Assembly (NCBI GenBank): GCA_016219275.1
Contig: JACRBM010000064.1
Location: forward strand, 1 to 57,647
Source: Chloroflexota bacterium
GTDB lineage: Bacteria; Chloroflexota; Anaerolineae; UBA4142
Reading direction: 5' to 3'
Length of the DNA: 57,647 bases
The notes beneath the pieces were generated by a model. It saw nothing but the letters and a program-made list of their open reading frames with translations. It was not told the origin of the DNA and did no database searches. Shown one piece after another: positions 42,887 to 51,035 of this stretch (positions are counted from its first letter, which is position 1; each line of letters starts with the position of its first letter). The translations under genes and the position numbers were made by a program.

Positions 42887-44407
42887 ATGCCAGAATCTTT
42901 TCAACGACTCGCGATTCAACTGCACGCGCGCGATAACGTCGCGATTGCCAAGCAGGACATCGCGCCGCAAACGATACTGACGATGCCGGACAATCGCGCG
43001 CTGACCCTGAGCGAAAAAATTCCGGCGGGACACAAATTCGCGTTGCGCGCGATTGCGCTCGGCGAAGCGGTGTCGCGTTACGGTCATTCGATTGGCATCG
43101 CGAGCCAGCCCATCGCGCCGGGGGCGTGGGTGCATTCGCACAACTTGCAGGTCGGCGAAATCAGCAAGGCATATTCGTACCAGGTCGTCGCGGCGCGACC
43201 GCTGCAAAGCGCGCCGCAAACATTTCTCGGTTATGCGCGCGCGGATGGACGCGTCGGCACGCGTAATTACATCGCGGTGATTTCAAGCGTGAATTGTTCC
43301 GCGCACGTCACGACGAATATCGCGCGCGCGTTCACGCGCGAACGACTGTCCGCATTTCCGAATGTGGATGGCGTGATTCCGATCACGCACCAAACTGGCT
43401 GCGGCATTCCGCTCGGCGACTCGGCGTACGATGTGCTGCAACGCGCGCTCGCGAACGTCGCGATCAATCCAAACATCGGCGCGTACGTGCTCGTCGGTCT
43501 GGGCTGCGAGATCAATCAAGCGGACGCGTGTTGTCAACGCATCGCGTCGCCCGCGCGCACGCACATCAACATTCAAGTCGAGGGCGGTTATCACAAAACC
43601 GTCGCGGCAGGCATCGCGATAGTCGAGCGATTGTTGCCCCAGGTCAACGCGGTCGCGCGCACACCACAACCGATTTCAGAATTAACGCTCGCGCTCCAAT
43701 GCGGCGGCAGCGATGGTTGGTCGGGCATCACCGCGAATCCGCTTGTCGGTTTGGTCGCGGATCGAATTGTCGCGCAAGGCGGCACGGCGGTCTTGTCCGA
43801 AACACCGGAAATTTTCGGCGCGGAAGATTTGTTGTTGCGCCGAGTCGTCAGTTCCCAGGTCGGCGCGCAGTTGATCGCGCGATTCGATTGGTGGAACACG
43901 CAAGCGAAATTGCTGGGATTTAGCGTGGACAATAATCCTGGTCCCGGCAACAAAGCCGGCGGACTGACGACGATATTCGAAAAATCCTTGGGCGCGGCAG
44001 CCAAGGGCGGCAGTTCGCCGTTGACCGCGGTGTACGAGTACGGCGAACGCGTGACGCAACGCGGCTTGGTGTTTATGGATACGCCGGGGTACGATCCCGT
44101 GTCCGTGACGGGGCAACTCGCCGGCGGATGCAACTTGATCGTGTTCACGACCGGGCGCGGTTCGATCTTTCAAAGCAACGTCGCGCCGTGCGTCAAGGTC
44201 GCGAGCAACGCCGCGCTGTACGCGCGTATGCGCGACGACATGGATTTCGACGCGAGCGTCGTGCTGAACGATACGCCGATGGAACGCGCGGCGGATCAAT
44301 TGTTCGAGTACGTGATCGCGACGGCGTCGGGACAACGGACGCGCGGCGAGCAACACGGCTTACCCGAAAACGAATTCGTGCCGTGGCATCTCGGCGCGGT
44401 GTTGTAG
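42887..44407 (+). CDS. UxaA-family (altronate/galactarate) dehydratase
   Basis: A 506-residue enzyme with an N-terminal SAF domain (about 1-105) joined to the UxaA core (YARADGRVGTRNYIAVISSV, HQTGCGIPLGDS, LQCGGSDGWSGITANP, GLVFMDTPGYDPVSVTGQLA). The family removes water from sugar acids such as altronate, using iron or another metal held by Cys residues. ATG 42887 is taken; the frame extends upstream only through the palindromic spacer. It stands alone, followed by a hairpin at 44409-44445. The substrate is unresolved. Confidence 0.9.
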   Translation: MPESFQRLAIQLHARDNVAIAKQDIAPQTILTMPDNRALTLSEKIPAGHKFALRAIALGEAVSRYGHSIGIASQPIAPGAWVHSHNLQVGEISKAYSYQVVAARPLQSAPQTFLGYARADGRVGTRNYIAVISSVNCSAHVTTNIARAFTRERLSAFPNVDGVIPITHQTGCGIPLGDSAYDVLQRALANVAINPNIGAYVLVGLGCEINQADACCQRIASPARTHINIQVEGGYHKTVAAGIAIVERLLPQVNAVARTPQPISELTLALQCGGSDGWSGITANPLVGLVADRIVAQGGTAVLSETPEIFGAEDLLLRRVVSSQVGAQLIARFDWWNTQAKLLGFSVDNNPGPGNKAGGLTTIFEKSLGAAAKGGSSPLTAVYEYGERVTQRGLVFMDTPGYDPVSVTGQLAGGCNLIVFTTGRGSIFQSNVAPCVKVASNAALYARMRDDMDFDASVVLNDTPMERAADQLFEYVIATASGQRTRGEQHGLPENEFVPWHLGAVL

Positions 44408-44408
44408 A

Positions 44409-44445
44409 GGCGAAGCATTTTTTCAAGTGCGAAAAATGCTTCGCC
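44409..44445 (+). terminator. GGCGAAGCATTTTT hairpin after the UxaA-type gene
   Basis: A 14-bp perfect stem (44409-44422 with 44432-44445). It lacks a T-tract, and GCGAAGCAT is also seen at 26733, so it is probably a dispersed repeat working as a 3' end. Confidence 0.55.
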
Positions 44446-44511
44446 ATCACGTGCTTGGAGAAAACCGCGTTCTAAATTATAATCACCCCACTTGACGCGA
44501 GGTCAATCCAC

Positions 44512-45348
44512 ATGCAGATTGTAATTACCGGCGGGCTAGGACAGTTGGGACGCACACTGACGCGCGTGCTGAGCGATAAACATTCGATCACCGTGCTCGA
44601 TTTGCCCGAGTGCGATATTACCCAGGCAAGCGAGATTGATCGCGTTGCCGCGCTGAAACCGGATTTGATCATTCACGCGGCGGCGATGACGGACGTGGAC
44701 GGCTGCGCGCGCGATCCAATCGCGGCGTACCGCGCGAACGCGCTCGGCACGCAGAACGTCGCGCTCGCGTGTCAACGCGCGGACGCGGCGATGCTCTACA
44801 TCAGCACGAACGAAGTGTTCGACGGTACGAAGAGTACGCCGTACCTCGAACTCGACGAACCGCGCGCGATCAATCCGTACGGCGCGTCGAAACTCGCCGG
44901 CGAACAGTTCGCGCAAATGCTCCTGCAAAAATTCTACATCGTGCGAATCGCGTGGTTGTTCGCGCCGGGCGGCAACAACTTTCCGAAAAAGATGGTGGAA
45001 CTCGCGAAACAAAAAGGGCAAGTCGCGGTCGTCACCGACGAAATCGCGAATCCGACATACGCGCCCGACCTGGCGCGCGCGATTGAAGGATTGATCGAGA
45101 CGCGACATTATGGCATTGTCCATTTGACGAACGAGGGGATCGCCTCGCGTTTCGATTTCACCGCGCAAATTCTCAAACTCGCCGGGCTGGGACATATCCC
45201 GCTCACACCGATTCACCTTGCGGATTTTCACCGCGCATCCACGCCGCCGCGCTACGCGCCGCTCGCGAACGTGATTGCCGCCGATGTGCTCGGCATTCGC
45301 CTGCGCCCCTGGCAAGACGCGCTGGAAGACTACTTCAAATCCCAATGA
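44512..45348 (+). CDS. dTDP-4-dehydrorhamnose reductase family protein (RmlD-like)
   Basis: A 278-residue NAD(P)H-dependent short-chain enzyme. GGLGQLGRTLTRVL is the Rossmann start. STNEVFDG..YLELDEP and the catalytic YGASKLAGEQ (Tyr, Lys) match RmlD. RmlD makes dTDP-L-rhamnose for surface glycans. It leads a run of glycan genes (GT2, methyltransferase, GT39, DPG-synthase-like), so that role fits. RmlA, B and C are not in the window, so a related reductase is possible. Confidence 0.88.
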   Translation: MQIVITGGLGQLGRTLTRVLSDKHSITVLDLPECDITQASEIDRVAALKPDLIIHAAAMTDVDGCARDPIAAYRANALGTQNVALACQRADAAMLYISTNEVFDGTKSTPYLELDEPRAINPYGASKLAGEQFAQMLLQKFYIVRIAWLFAPGGNNFPKKMVELAKQKGQVAVVTDEIANPTYAPDLARAIEGLIETRHYGIVHLTNEGIASRFDFTAQILKLAGLGHIPLTPIHLADFHRASTPPRYAPLANVIAADVLGIRLRPWQDALEDYFKSQ

Positions 45349-45403
45349 GCCAATATGCCAGCTGTCTTTCCTAAAATCATAAATCTGAAATCTGAAATCT
45401 GAA

Positions 45404-46333
45404 ATGTTCTCCGTCGTCATTCCGAACTGGAACGGTCTGCGCTTTCTCCCCACGTGCTTGAACGCACTTCGCGATCAAACGTATCGCGATTTTGAAACGA
45501 TTGTCGTGGACGACGCTTCCACCGATGGCTCGCGCGCGCTCATCAAAAACGATTATCCCGAAGTGCGTGTGATCGCGCTCGAAAAAAATCGCGGGTTTGC
45601 GCACGCGGTCAACGCCGGCATTCGCGCGGCACGAGGTGACATCGTTGTTCTGCTCAACAACGACACCGAAGCCGATCCAAACTGGCTCGCCGAAATCGCG
45701 TGCGCGCTCGACGCGAATCCGCGCGCGGGAATCGTCGCGTGCAAATTGAAATTGTTCGACCAACGCAATCACATTCACAGCGCCGGCGATTTCTATCGCG
45801 TGGACGGCGTCCCCGGCAATCGCGGCGTATGGCAAAAGGATGAAGGACAGTACGATGATGCGCGAGGTGTGTTCGGCGCGTGCGGCGGCGCGGCGGCATA
45901 CCGTCAAACGATGCTCGCGGAGATTGGATTATTCGATGAAGAACTCGTCGCGAATCTGGAAGATGTGGACCTGAATTGGCGCGCGCGTTGGGCGGGCTAT
46001 GCGATTGCCTACGCGCCGCGCGCGATTGTCTACCATCACATCAGCGCGACCGGCGGCGGCGCGTACGGCAGTTTCTACGTCGGACGCAATTTTATTTTCG
46101 TGCTCGCAAAAAATTTTCCGGCGTCGCTTTGGAAAAAATACTGGACGCGAATCGTACAAGCCCAATTACAAATTACCAGGGATGCTCTTTTGAACATTCG
46201 CGGCGCGGCGGCGCGCGCACGCTTGCGCGGACAAATCGCCGGCGTGCTCGGTTTGCGCCACTGGCTCGCGCGGCGCGGCGAGGTGATTCGGCGCGTGAGT
46301 GATGCGGAAATCGAAGCGGCGCTTATAAAGTGA
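45404..46333 (+). CDS. Family 2 glycosyltransferase (rhamnosyltransferase-like)
   Basis: A GT-A enzyme of 309 aa. FSVVIPNWNGLRFLPTCLNA, VDDASTDGSR and VLLNNDTEAD give the nucleotide- and metal-binding parts; FDEELVANLEDVDLNWRARW carries the acceptor-site ED. The pattern is common in rhamnosyltransferases and polysaccharide GT2 enzymes. Its ribosome site is a GAAATCTGAAATCTGAAATG repeat (45372-45404) that runs into the start codon. Confidence 0.9.
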   Translation: MFSVVIPNWNGLRFLPTCLNALRDQTYRDFETIVVDDASTDGSRALIKNDYPEVRVIALEKNRGFAHAVNAGIRAARGDIVVLLNNDTEADPNWLAEIACALDANPRAGIVACKLKLFDQRNHIHSAGDFYRVDGVPGNRGVWQKDEGQYDDARGVFGACGGAAAYRQTMLAEIGLFDEELVANLEDVDLNWRARWAGYAIAYAPRAIVYHHISATGGGAYGSFYVGRNFIFVLAKNFPASLWKKYWTRIVQAQLQITRDALLNIRGAAARARLRGQIAGVLGLRHWLARRGEVIRRVSDAEIEAALIK

Positions 46334-46399
46334 ATTTTCCACGAAGGGCGCTAACATCACAAAGACAAATTCATGTCCCTTCGTGTCTTCTGTGGACAA

Positions 46400-47089
46400 A
46401 TGAAATTATCGGTCATCGAAAACACAACCGACCAACGCGACGACACGCGCGATCTGCGCTCGCGCATCATCGCGGCGTACTCGGGCGTCATTCGTGCGTA
46501 CGCGTTCATTCGCTTCAAAATCATTCACCTGCGCTTTCTCGAAGAGATCGAACAGTACCTGCCCGATCACGGCACGATTCTCGACCTGGGTTGCGGATTC
46601 GGCTTGTTCTCGCTCTACATCGCCGCGCGCAAACCGCACGCGCACATCGTCGGCGTGGATGTGAACCCGACGCGTTTACAGATCGCGCGCGCGGCGGCGC
46701 AGAAACTCGGCATCGTGAATGTGACGTACGAGCATCGCGATTTGCGCGCGTGGCGACCACACGCCGCGATTGCCGGTGCGTACTCGCTTGACGTGTTCCA
46801 TCACATCCCCGTCGCGAGCGGCGACGCGCTCTTGCGCGAGTTGTTCGTGCGGCTTGAACCGGGTGGACGGTTTTTGCTCAAGGACATTGACACTCAGCCG
46901 CGTGCGATGTTGTGGTTCACGTACTGGCTTGACGTGCTCATGTCGCCGCGCGACGATTTCTTTTATCGTTCGGCAAGCGTGTGGCAACAGGAAATTGGCG
47001 GCATTGGCTTTGCGCCGGTGCGCGTGCACTATTTGTGGGATATCCTCCCATACCCACATATCTTGGTAATTTGCGACAAACCAAATTGA
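46400..47089 (+). CDS. Class I SAM-dependent methyltransferase
   Basis: A 229-residue methyltransferase. Motif I is ILDLGCGFGLFSLYIA (residues about 60-75), then VGVDVNPTRLQIAR (post-I) and YSLDVFHHIP (motif IV region). No metal or specific-substrate signature is seen; it is probably a sugar or lipid O-methyltransferase in the glycan cluster. ATG 46400 is taken; the upstream nine codons come from a CACGAAGGG/CCCTTCGTG palindrome (46340-46385). Confidence 0.88.
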   Translation: MKLSVIENTTDQRDDTRDLRSRIIAAYSGVIRAYAFIRFKIIHLRFLEEIEQYLPDHGTILDLGCGFGLFSLYIAARKPHAHIVGVDVNPTRLQIARAAAQKLGIVNVTYEHRDLRAWRPHAAIAGAYSLDVFHHIPVASGDALLRELFVRLEPGGRFLLKDIDTQPRAMLWFTYWLDVLMSPRDDFFYRSASVWQQEIGGIGFAPVRVHYLWDILPYPHILVICDKPN

Positions 47090-47090
47090 G

Positions 47091-49865
47091 ATGCGGATGA
47101 ACGCGGATAAGAATAACGAATTGTCATTGCGAGGAGCCGCAACGCGGCGACGAAGCAATCCCCGACCCCTCCCAACCCTCCCCTTGGCAAGGGGAGGGCT
47201 AGGGAGGGATGGATTACTCCTTGCCATTCTCCTCCTCGCCTTCGCGCTGCGCGTGTGGAACGCCGGCTCATTGCTCATGTGGGGCGATGAAGGATTCAGC
47301 GTCTATTCCGCCAATCACAGTTTGTATACGATTACGTTTGAAGGCAAGGATGTTGATCCGCACCCGCCGCTGTACTATTACCTCTTGCATTTCTGGCTTC
47401 CGCTCGGCGGCTATTCCGAATTCTCCGTGCGATTTTTTTCCGTGTTCTTTGGTACCGCGACTGTCGCGCTCGCGTTCGCGCTCGGCAAGCGATTGTTTGA
47501 TGCGCGCGTTGGCTTGCTCGCGTCCGCGTTGATGGCGATTGCACCGTTCGCGATTCACTATTCGCAAGAAGTGCGAATGTACGCGCTCGTCATCTTTCTC
47601 GCCGCGCTCGCCCTCTGGTTTTTCGTCCGACTCGTTCGAGTACACACTTCCAACTTCCAACCTCCAACCTCCAATTTCCAACTCTGGCTTGGCTTCTGGG
47701 TCGCGATGTTCCTGACCCAGTACTCGCTATACCAATCCGCATTCCTCTTCGTCGCGCAAGGACTGACGCTGTTGCCACTGCTCAAATCGCACTTTTGGTT
47801 TGTCGCGCGCTGGCTCGCCGCGTCGGTGAGCATCGTCGTGTTGTTCCTGCCCTGGCTCGCGTTGCATTCATCATCCGCGTTCGAAGATGTGAAAGGCGTC
47901 GCGGGCGATACGCGCCCGATGGACATCGCGACATTCCTGGGACGCGGTTTTGCCGGCTTGCTTCTCGACCCGACGACGCCACTTGCTAGTTCGCAGTTGC
48001 CTGCCGCGTTGTTTGCACTCGTCATCGCGGTCGGACTCGGCATCGCGATTTTCACGCGCACCGCGAAACTCGCGGACGGAATGCTCGCGTGGTCCGTCGC
48101 GATTCCGATGCTCGCGATGTATCCGCTCTACATCCTCTTGCCGCTGTATCGCGGACGCTTGTTCGCGCTCGCGCTCGTACCGTTGATGTTGCTCGTCGCG
48201 CGCGCGTTCGGCTTGCTCGCACAACGTACGCGATGGTTGTCCGTGCCAGTCGCGCTGGCAATGCTCGCGGCAATGGCGTTTGGGCTGAATCAGTACTATT
48301 TTCGCTACAATCGCTACAGCGCGGTCGTGGATGATTACATCCCGGCGATTCGCGCGATTGAGAAGATCGCGCAGCCGGGCGATGTGGTTTTATTTCACGC
48401 GTACTGGCAGGAAGGATATTTCCTCAGCCACCACACGGGTGCGCCATTGACGTATGGCAGTTTGGAAAAGCAAACCGATTTGCAGAACGCCGTCGCGCAA
48501 CCGCGCAACGTGTGGGCAATCGTCCAAGCGATCCCGCATCACGCCGCCGAAGATTGGCTCGCGCAAAATGCGTTCGCGCTCGCCGAGACCCAGTTCGGGC
48601 AGATGCGCGTGATTCAATATCGCGCCGATCCGCAACCGGCGGTCGCGTTGCCAACGCCGATTGTTTTCAACAACGGCATCACGCTCAACGGCGCGCGCAT
48701 CGAATCGAACGACACGCGCGCATCGGTACGGCTTGATTGGCAAGCCGCGCAAAAACCAGCGCGCGATTTCACGGTGAGCGTGCGCGTGACCGATGCGCGC
48801 GACGAAAATGTGATTTGGGCGCAAGCGGACGAGCAACCGGCGAATGGCACGCTTGCCACGTCGTCCTGGGAAGCATCCCAGGTTGTCGCGGATCGGCACA
48901 CGATTGCGATTCCAGCCGGGATGCCGCCGGGCGAGTACGCCGTGCGCGTGATGCTGTACGATTCGCAAACCGGTGCGCCGGCATTCATCGTTGCGCCGGA
49001 CAACGCGCGCGGACAAGTGGCGTTGATTGGTGCGATGACGATTCAACGCGGCGCGCCGCTCGCCAACGCGCCCCAGGTTTTGCGCGATATGTCCTGGGGC
49101 GATCTTGCGCTCATTGAAGCCAAAGTCGGCGCAAGCGACATCGTGCCGGGTGATGCCTTGCCGTTGACGCTCGTCTGGCGCACGCTCCAAACGCCGACGC
49201 GCGATGTGACGACAACTATCGAGATCGTTGACGCGTCCGGCAAAATTCGCGCGACGCGAATGTATCGTCCGGCGAATGATTCGTTTACGACGCGCGCGTG
49301 GCGCGCCGGCGAAACCTGGCTCGACGCGATGCGTTTGAACGTGGAGGCGGAATCGGCAAGTGGTCAAGCGACGGTACGCGTGAGCGTGGACGGACGCGCG
49401 TTCGTGGTTGCGCGCGTGATGATCCACGCGCGCCCACATCGTTTCGATTTGCCGACACCATGGTTTGCCAAGCGCGCGACGCTCGGCGACAGGATCCAAT
49501 TGCTGGGATACGATCTCCCGGAGAATCCGCTTCAAGTCAATGCGACGATTCCGCTCATACTCTACTGGCAAGCGTCGGACAAAATCGAAACGCGCTACAA
49601 AGAGTTCGCGCATCTGCTCGACGCGCAAGGCAACATCGTCGCGCAACGCGACAGCGAGCCGGATGCCGGCAACGCGCCGACGACGAGTTGGCTCAAAGGC
49701 GAAGTGATTGCGGATACACTCAATCTGGTCGTGCCGGAAAAATTCGCGCCGGGCGAATACACCTTGATCGTCGGCATGTACTCGGCGAGTACCGGGCAAC
49801 GTTTGCCAGTGGTCAACACGAATGCCGACCACCTTGTGTTGGCAAAATTCCGGCTGGGACAATGA
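47091..49865 (+). CDS. GT39/PMT-like multi-membrane glycosyltransferase with repeat-coded N-terminus
   Basis: A 924-residue membrane protein. Residues about 42-415 contain 10-12 helices. The first outer loop carries WGDEGFSVYSANHS with the Asp-Glu pair of GT39/PMT lipid-linked-sugar transferases. Residues about 520-920 hold two to three beta-rich extracytoplasmic domains (TVSVRVTDARDENV, GEYAVRVMLYDSQT, ITL-type strands). Residues 1-41 are coded wholly by spacer-type repeats: GCGGATGAACGCGGAT, GTCATTGCGAGGAG..GACGAAGCAATC and CCCTCCCC/GGGGAGGG. TSNFQPPTSNFQ (186-198) is a third. No other good start with an SD exists downstream, so the repeats seem to provide the N-terminus. It begins 2 nt after the methyltransferase. 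Confidence 0.85.
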   Translation: MRMNADKNNELSLRGAATRRRSNPRPLPTLPLARGGLGRDGLLLAILLLAFALRVWNAGSLLMWGDEGFSVYSANHSLYTITFEGKDVDPHPPLYYYLLHFWLPLGGYSEFSVRFFSVFFGTATVALAFALGKRLFDARVGLLASALMAIAPFAIHYSQEVRMYALVIFLAALALWFFVRLVRVHTSNFQPPTSNFQLWLGFWVAMFLTQYSLYQSAFLFVAQGLTLLPLLKSHFWFVARWLAASVSIVVLFLPWLALHSSSAFEDVKGVAGDTRPMDIATFLGRGFAGLLLDPTTPLASSQLPAALFALVIAVGLGIAIFTRTAKLADGMLAWSVAIPMLAMYPLYILLPLYRGRLFALALVPLMLLVARAFGLLAQRTRWLSVPVALAMLAAMAFGLNQYYFRYNRYSAVVDDYIPAIRAIEKIAQPGDVVLFHAYWQEGYFLSHHTGAPLTYGSLEKQTDLQNAVAQPRNVWAIVQAIPHHAAEDWLAQNAFALAETQFGQMRVIQYRADPQPAVALPTPIVFNNGITLNGARIESNDTRASVRLDWQAAQKPARDFTVSVRVTDARDENVIWAQADEQPANGTLATSSWEASQVVADRHTIAIPAGMPPGEYAVRVMLYDSQTGAPAFIVAPDNARGQVALIGAMTIQRGAPLANAPQVLRDMSWGDLALIEAKVGASDIVPGDALPLTLVWRTLQTPTRDVTTTIEIVDASGKIRATRMYRPANDSFTTRAWRAGETWLDAMRLNVEAESASGQATVRVSVDGRAFVVARVMIHARPHRFDLPTPWFAKRATLGDRIQLLGYDLPENPLQVNATIPLILYWQASDKIETRYKEFAHLLDAQGNIVAQRDSEPDAGNAPTTSWLKGEVIADTLNLVVPEKFAPGEYTLIVGMYSASTGQRLPVVNTNADHLVLAKFRLGQ
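47125..47213. repeat. Repeat pair at the start of the GT39 gene
   Basis: TGTCATTGCGAGGAGC..GCGACGAAGCAATC (47125-47160) is followed by CCCTCCCAACCCTCCCCTT / AAGGGGAGGGCTAGGGAGGG (47165-47210). Both families have other copies in spacers. Confidence 0.8.
47647..47683. repeat. CTTCCAACTTCCAACCTCCAA tract inside the GT39 gene
   Basis: Inverted orientation of the TTGGAAGTTGG family, in frame, between two membrane helices. Confidence 0.85.
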
Positions 49866-49903
49866 CGTTTGTGTTTTTGATTGTTTCGGATAGAATAGTG
49901 GGC

Positions 49904-49990
49904 GATTTAGGATTTCGGATTTATGATTTAGGATTTGCGCGACCGCGTCCCTTGAAATCATAAATCGAAAATCATAAATCATAAATCGGT
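49904..49990. repeat. GATTTAGGATTTCGGATTTATGATTT / AAATCATAAATCG repeat
   Basis: Degenerate units and their inverse around GCGACCGCGTCCCTTG in the spacer before the DPG-synthase-like gene; its right edge approaches that gene's SD. Confidence 0.8.
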
Positions 49991-50005
49991 TTCTGGAGAT
50001 TTGAC

Positions 50006-50779
50006 ATTAGCACCATACCACCGCGTCCGTTCTTGTCTGTCGTCGTGCCGGCGTACAACGAAGAGCGACGCTTGCCGCAAACACTCGAACAAATTACCAG
50101 CTATCTCACGCGCCAAACGTACACGAGCGAGTTGATCGTCGTTGACGACGGCAGTGCGGACCAGACCGCGTCGGTTGCCGAGTCGTTCTGCGCGGCGCAT
50201 CCCGATGTGCGCGTGATTCGCAACGATCATCGCGGCAAAGGGTACACCGTTCGCACGGGAATGCTCGCCGCGCGTGGACACATCGTTTTATTTTCCGATG
50301 CGGACCTGAGCACGCCCATCGAAGAAATCGCGAATCTCTTGCCCTGGTTCGAACGTGGCTACGGCATTGTCATCGGCTCGCGCGAGGGGACGGGCGCGAA
50401 ACGCATCAAGGAGCCGTTCTATCGGCATTGGATGGGGCGCGTGTTCAACTTTATCGTGCGCGCGCTGACCGTGCGCGGAATTCAAGACACCCAGTGCGGC
50501 TTTAAGGCGTTTCGCGATGACGTCGCGCGCGACGTGTTTGGTCGAATGCAATTGTACGGCGACGACGCCAAACGCATCACGGGGAGTATGGTCACCGGCT
50601 TTGACGTCGAAGTGTTGTTCATCGGCGCAAAAGCCGGCGTCAAGATCAAAGAGGTGCCGGTCGAGTGGCGCTACGGCACCGAGACCAAGGTGAATCCGAT
50701 CAAGGATTCGTGGCGCAATCTGCGCGATGTGTTGCGCGTGCGGCTGAACGATTGGCGCGGGCTATACGACAAAAAGTGA
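50006..50779 (+). CDS. Dolichyl-phosphate beta-glucosyltransferase-like GT2 enzyme, probable ATT start
   Basis: A GT2 enzyme of 257 aa (248 if it starts at TTG 50033). FLSVVVPAYNEERRLPQTLE, VDDGSADQTAS and the DxD motif FSDADLSTP are intact, and TQCGFKAFRDDVAR is typical of DPG/DPM synthases that put glucose or mannose on polyprenyl phosphate. That product is the usual donor for GT39-like enzymes such as its neighbour. The family start (PPRPFLSVVVP) lies upstream of TTG 50033. The only codon with a proper SD (GGAG, 7 nt) is ATT at 50006. The upstream frame is closed by TAA. A strong terminator follows. Confidence 0.85.
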   Translation: MSTIPPRPFLSVVVPAYNEERRLPQTLEQITSYLTRQTYTSELIVVDDGSADQTASVAESFCAAHPDVRVIRNDHRGKGYTVRTGMLAARGHIVLFSDADLSTPIEEIANLLPWFERGYGIVIGSREGTGAKRIKEPFYRHWMGRVFNFIVRALTVRGIQDTQCGFKAFRDDVARDVFGRMQLYGDDAKRITGSMVTGFDVEVLFIGAKAGVKIKEVPVEWRYGTETKVNPIKDSWRNLRDVLRVRLNDWRGLYDKK

Positions 50780-50810
50780 AACTCCGAAGGACTTTTCCTT
50801 CGGAGTTTTT
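50780..50810 (+). terminator. Terminator of the glycan operon
   Basis: AACTCCGAAGGA (50780-50791) pairs TCCTTCGGAGTT (50796-50807) with a 4-nt loop, followed by TTTGTT. It begins right after the stop codon at 50779. Confidence 0.92.
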
Positions 50811-50840
50811 GTTACACATTGTATGCAATGTGCGACCTGT

Positions 50841-50923
50841 TTGTCATTTCGAGCGTAGCGAGAAATCTCTTGTGCGCGCCTGGCGAGATTTCTCGTCGCG
50901 AAACCCGCTCCTCGAAATGACAA
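50841..50923. repeat. MITE-like element with 13-bp terminal inverted repeats
   Basis: TTGTCATTTCGAG (50841-50853) is exactly inverted at 50911-50923, enclosing inner arms GAGAAATCTC/GAGATTTCTC. It is 83 bp with no coding capacity. The outer GCAATGTGC/GCACATT bases extend the symmetry. Confidence 0.85.
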
Positions 50924-50966
50924 TTTGGATGTTGCACATTAGGTACATTGTATCTGCTCAGCCAAT

Positions 50967-51024
50967 CCTTGCGAAGGTTACGAATTTCTTTGACCAAGAA
51001 TCGCGCTTTCTAACCTTCGCAAGG
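50967..51024. repeat. Paired CCTTGCGAAGG element, copy 3
   Basis: CCTTGCGAAGGTTA (50967-50980) and its exact inverse (51011-51024) just after the HD-GYP gene. The interior differs from copies 1 and 2. Confidence 0.8.
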
Positions 51025-51035
51025 TTGAGCAACTA

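Noticed and set aside
48390-49982. Minus-strand ORF of 530 aa opposite the GT39 gene
   Set aside because: Antisense shadow; Arg-rich, without domains.
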